Source of the DNA: Opitutales bacterium
GTDB taxonomy: Bacteria > Verrucomicrobiota > Verrucomicrobiia > Opitutales > Oceanipulchritudinaceae
Direction of reading: 5' to 3'
Assembly (NCBI GenBank): GCA_020831485.1
Contig: JAFIGG010000017.1
Span: forward strand, 1 to 53,739
Length of the DNA: 53,739 nucleotides
In this document: positions 51,156 to 53,739 of the stretch, in pieces
Numbering within the stretch: position 1 is the first letter of the stretch
Layout: each line of letters opens with the position of its first letter
Notes under the pieces: generated by a model
Told to the model about the DNA's origin: nothing
The model's input: only the letters and a program-made list of their open reading frames with translations
Database searches by the model: none
Translations under genes and position numbers: made by a program

Positions 51156-53324
51156 TGGTTTTTCAGAATTCTTATCGGATTGCTGCTCCTGCTGGCGGTT
51201 GGTCCCTTATTCTGGGGACTGTTCAAGTCGGACCAGGCTGAGGAGGTTACCTCGGCCACTGGAGGGTGGCGGTATTCAGGCTCAGGGCAGTTGCCGGACA
51301 CTTTTCAGCTGGAAGCATTTCTGGCTGAGGGTCCGAGGACCTGTATCGCTTGCCACTCAAGCGCTTATGAAGATTGGTCGGGATCGCATCATGACCTGGC
51401 CAACCGCACTATTGTCGAAGCGGAGGACATGAAGGCCTTTAAGGTCGAAAATTCCACCTACGAGAAGGATGGGGAACATTTTCGCCTGTATCGGGACGGT
51501 GATGACTTTTTTCTGGAGGTCACAACGACCGAGGGTCAGGAAGACCATTTTCCCGTCGTAGGATTGCTCGGAGTCGATCCCCTGTATAACTTTATAGTTG
51601 TAACCGGAGAGGGCCGCCTGCAGGCCACAACGCTTTCCTGGGATGTGCACAAGGAAGAGCTGTTTGATTCATTTGACGGTGAAGAGCGTTTGCGCGGCGA
51701 CTACGGACACTGGATGGGACAGGGCTTGAACTGGAATGCCAACTGCGCCTGGTGCCACATGACGGATTTTAATAAGAATCTGGATCCAAAAACCCTTGGC
51801 TATGAATCGGACTGGTTTTCCCACGGCGTTACCTGTCGTCAATGCCATGCGGGCACCCCAGAGCACGCTCAGGCAGCGGCAGTGGGGAATGAAAACAGTG
51901 TCCTGCCGATGCATATGACGATTGAGCAAACCATGGACAATTGTTACGCCTGTCATTCCCGCCGTGCTGAATTGACTGCCAATGCCTTTCAACCAGGCGA
52001 CTTGTATGCAGATCATTTTTCATTGTCACTACCGGACCAACCTGGACTCTATTTTGCCGATGGCCAGATACTGGACGAGGTTTTTGCCGGCGCCTCTTTC
52101 CAGCTAAGCGCCATGGGCCATGCGGGTGTCACCTGTATGGATTGTCACGACCCTCACAGCCTGAAACTCAAGCTTCCATCGATGAACAATTCACTTTGCC
52201 AGCGCTGCCACGATACTGGATTGATGGGTGCACAGATTATTGAACCGGCTGCACACTCTTTTCATGATCCGATGCTGGAGGGAGGTCGCTGCGTCGATTG
52301 CCATATGCCTCAGCGCACTTACATGGCAAGAGACCCCCGGCACGATCATAATTTCCCAATTCCAGATCCTCACCTGACCCTGGAGCTCGGTGTGCCCAAT
52401 GCCTGCAGCCAATGTCACGACGACCGCAGCGTGGAATGGGCCGCCGAATGGGTGGATACCTGGTATGGCGAGGATTTTCACGAGCGCCGCGAGCCTCTGC
52501 GTGAGCGTGCCCGGTTGTTTGCCGGAGCCCACGCAGGCGAGGGCGATGCGGCTGCTATTCTGGCTTATCTGGAAATCGAGCCCAACCCGGTCTGGCGCGC
52601 CTCGCTTATGGGCCTTCTTGGTTACGCCGAGCCCACACCGTCGGTCATGCGCTATCTGGAAACCGCGGCCAGCGATGAAAATGTTTTCATTAGGGAGCAG
52701 GCTGCAAGGCAGCTCGCCGGTTTTCAGCCGAATAACCCGGTCATCAGCGAGCTGCTGCAGGACGAAGTTCGTGCTGTGCGCATGGCTGTGCTGCTGCGTC
52801 AACCCGATGCCATGGTCAGCGACGCCCGTCTGCAAGCCGATTGGACTGAGTATATGGAAACCAATGCCGACCGGGCCCAAGTGGCCTTTATGCTGGCCCG
52901 CGAAGCTCTCAATCAGGGGCAACGAGCGGACATGCACCAATACCTCGACAACGCCATCAGCATCGGCCCCAACGAAGTCGAAATCTGGCGCCAGGCTGCG
53001 ATCATGCGAAGCGAAGGCGGCGACCAAGCACGCGCTGAAGCCGACCTCCATAAAGCCCTTGAACTCGAGCCGGACAACCCATCCCTGCACTGGACTCTGG
53101 CCCTTTTCTATAATGAAGTCGGTCGTCCACGCGAAGCGATCGAGCAGTTTCAAACGACCCTGCAACTCGACCCGAACTATCCCCGCGCCGCCTACAACCT
53201 CGTCGTCCTACTCGCTCAGCAAGGAGACACCAACACCGCCCGCCGCTATCTCGAAGCCGCCCTGCAACGCGATCCCCAGAATCGGGATCTCCAGCAGCTT
53301 AGGGTCTGGTTGGATAGGCAGTAG
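51132..53324 (+). CDS. Octaheme c-type cytochrome with HEAT-like and TPR repeats
   Basis: 730 residues. An N-terminal membrane helix (about 9-30) anchors a periplasmic multiheme part with eight CxxCH sites: CIACH, CAWCH, CRQCH, CYACH, CMDCH, CQRCH, CVDCH and CSQCH. Extra histidines (SGSHHDLAN; AAHSFHD; DHNFPIPDPH) can be distal ligands. The pattern resembles the cytochrome c554/multiheme-TPR family, often annotated as putative electron carriers. Residues about 475-590 are HEAT-like (MGLLGYAEPTPSVMRYLE), and about 600-730 contain at least three TPRs (EAIEQFQTTLQLDPNYPRAAYNL). Donor and acceptor are unknown. The ATG at 51132 is used; the TTG at 51120 is unlikely. Confidence 0.93.
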   Translation: MATEWRRSWFFRILIGLLLLLAVGPLFWGLFKSDQAEEVTSATGGWRYSGSGQLPDTFQLEAFLAEGPRTCIACHSSAYEDWSGSHHDLANRTIVEAEDMKAFKVENSTYEKDGEHFRLYRDGDDFFLEVTTTEGQEDHFPVVGLLGVDPLYNFIVVTGEGRLQATTLSWDVHKEELFDSFDGEERLRGDYGHWMGQGLNWNANCAWCHMTDFNKNLDPKTLGYESDWFSHGVTCRQCHAGTPEHAQAAAVGNENSVLPMHMTIEQTMDNCYACHSRRAELTANAFQPGDLYADHFSLSLPDQPGLYFADGQILDEVFAGASFQLSAMGHAGVTCMDCHDPHSLKLKLPSMNNSLCQRCHDTGLMGAQIIEPAAHSFHDPMLEGGRCVDCHMPQRTYMARDPRHDHNFPIPDPHLTLELGVPNACSQCHDDRSVEWAAEWVDTWYGEDFHERREPLRERARLFAGAHAGEGDAAAILAYLEIEPNPVWRASLMGLLGYAEPTPSVMRYLETAASDENVFIREQAARQLAGFQPNNPVISELLQDEVRAVRMAVLLRQPDAMVSDARLQADWTEYMETNADRAQVAFMLAREALNQGQRADMHQYLDNAISIGPNEVEIWRQAAIMRSEGGDQARAEADLHKALELEPDNPSLHWTLALFYNEVGRPREAIEQFQTTLQLDPNYPRAAYNLVVLLAQQGDTNTARRYLEAALQRDPQNRDLQQLRVWLDRQ

Positions 53325-53516
53325 GGGGGGGTGACTGAGGGGCTGAGGAGCTGAGGGATTGTGAGGGGGTAAGGAACTGAGGGGAAGAGGATTTGAGATT
53401 TGAGATAGCGTAGAAAATCGAAATCGACGGAGCGCAGCGGAGATGGGAAATCTAAGAGGTCAGGGAAAGAATATTGACATTGGCTGAATCGAGAATGCCA
53501 ACTTTGCCTGAGCATA
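53325..53516. other. G-rich low-complexity spacer
   Basis: The spacer after the cytochrome gene (53325-53640) contains no gene. Its first 75 bp are purine-rich with runs of three to eight G separated by CTGAGG-like units (53324-53395), then TTTGAGAT repeats. Such a stretch could form G-quadruplex structure on the plus strand. The rest holds repeat copy 4. Confidence 0.5.
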
Positions 53517-53580
53517 TTGGCCGGCACAGAGGCCGGCCCTCCAAGGGGTAATTCTGGAGGGCCCCGCTCTGTCGGGGCTC
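53517..53580 (+). repeat. Dispersed palindromic intergenic repeat, copy 4 (most complete)
   Basis: Two modules: TTGGCCGGCACAGAGGCCGG (53517-53536) and GCCCCGCTCTGTCGGGGC (53561-53578). They are joined by arms GGCCCTCCA (53535-53543) and TGGAGGGCC (53555-53563) that can themselves pair. Three nested hairpins result. Related copies are at 9416, 13926 and 47691. Confidence 0.7.
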
Positions 53581-53640
53581 TAAAAGGGCAAGCAATCGGA
53601 TTGAATATGCTCCCTCAACCCGAACTCGTTGGCTCAGGCC

Positions 53641-53739
53641 TCAGGACAGGGTCTTCATGATCTCCGCCGGTGCTCGGCCGGATCGGTAGAGTTGGGCCAT
53701 TTGGCGGAGGTAGGGGTCGGCGGACTGGAAGAAGTGGTA
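53641..53739 (-). CDS. 3' end of an unidentified gene running off the window
   Basis: An open frame enters from the window's right edge and ends with TGA at 53643-53641, giving the last 32 residues (QSADPYLRQMAQLYRSGR ... EIMKTLS). It is helical and basic and too short for a family call. It is kept as a probable partial gene because the frame has no stop and uses gene-like codons. Confidence 0.45.
   Translation of the reverse strand, partial: YHFFQSADPYLRQMAQLYRSGRAPAEIMKTLS

Noticed and set aside
52191-53165. 324-residue minus-strand frame within the cytochrome gene
   Set aside because: Overlaps the heme-binding and TPR region, which is unambiguous on the plus strand.

Overview
The window reads as a chromosome segment of a marine, polysaccharide-degrading member of the Verrucomicrobiota, most likely Opitutae/Puniceicoccales-like. 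This is inferred from gene content: seven secreted formylglycine sulfatases, a TonB-dependent receptor without a SusD partner, PEP-CTERM and other sorting-type C-termini, a DUF5989/carbamoyltransferase/SxtJ trio, and a XylR-type AraC regulator. No rRNA, tRNA, CRISPR array, integrase or insertion sequence was found.

Layout. (1) 0-4 kb: a secreted sulfatase, a two-gene AbiEii-like toxin-antitoxin candidate sitting exactly between two 49-bp direct repeats, and a genuine formylglycine-generating enzyme (both catalytic cysteines present), which would activate the window's sulfatases. (2) 4-8.5 kb: an SGNH-hydrolase/TPR protein facing a minus-strand operon of a 50-residue DUF5989 protein, a carbamoyltransferase and SxtJ. 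(3) 8.7-15.2 kb: a fasciclin-domain protein, a DUF2071 protein, then a pterin neighbourhood (YhhQ-type transporter, carbinolamine dehydratase, FolE2, a BH4-type pyruvoyl-tetrahydropterin synthase, an SDR), a cupin protein and a lone receiver protein. (4) 15.3-19.6 kb: a heparinase II/III-like lyase and an alpha/beta-hydrolase esterase. (5) 19.8-25 kb: an ECF sigma factor, a membrane-anchored probable anti-sigma factor and an HtrA-like PDZ protein whose three catalytic positions are all substituted; then housekeeping genes, including a histone-H1-like/starch-binding-like fusion and a zinc-ribbon metallopeptidase.

(6) 25.1-51.1 kb: a polysaccharide-utilisation island. Minus strand: XylR-type regulator, TonB-dependent receptor, sulfatase fused to FN3/LamG-like domains. 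Plus strand: two related TIM-barrel-like presumed glycosidases of a family I do not recognise, a GPH sugar:cation symporter, and a sulfatase, closed by a strong bidirectional terminator. Then a GH130 enzyme, exported and PEP-CTERM proteins and four more sulfatases. About 74 bp at the left edge (25063-25136) is homologous to the promoter and first codons of the octaheme cytochrome gene at the right edge (51082-51155). This suggests the whole island was inserted at, or recombined into, the 5' end of that gene.

(7) 51.1-53.7 kb: the octaheme cytochrome c/TPR gene, a G-rich spacer, and the 3' end of a further minus-strand gene. A family of intergenic palindromic repeats occurs four times (9.4, 13.9, 47.7, 53.5 kb).

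Working model (inference): TonB-dependent uptake of a sulfated glycan, periplasmic or extracellular desulfation by FGE-activated sulfatases, chain cleavage by the paired unknown hydrolases, import by the GPH symporter, and breakdown of a mannoside-containing core by GH130, controlled by the XylR-type regulator.
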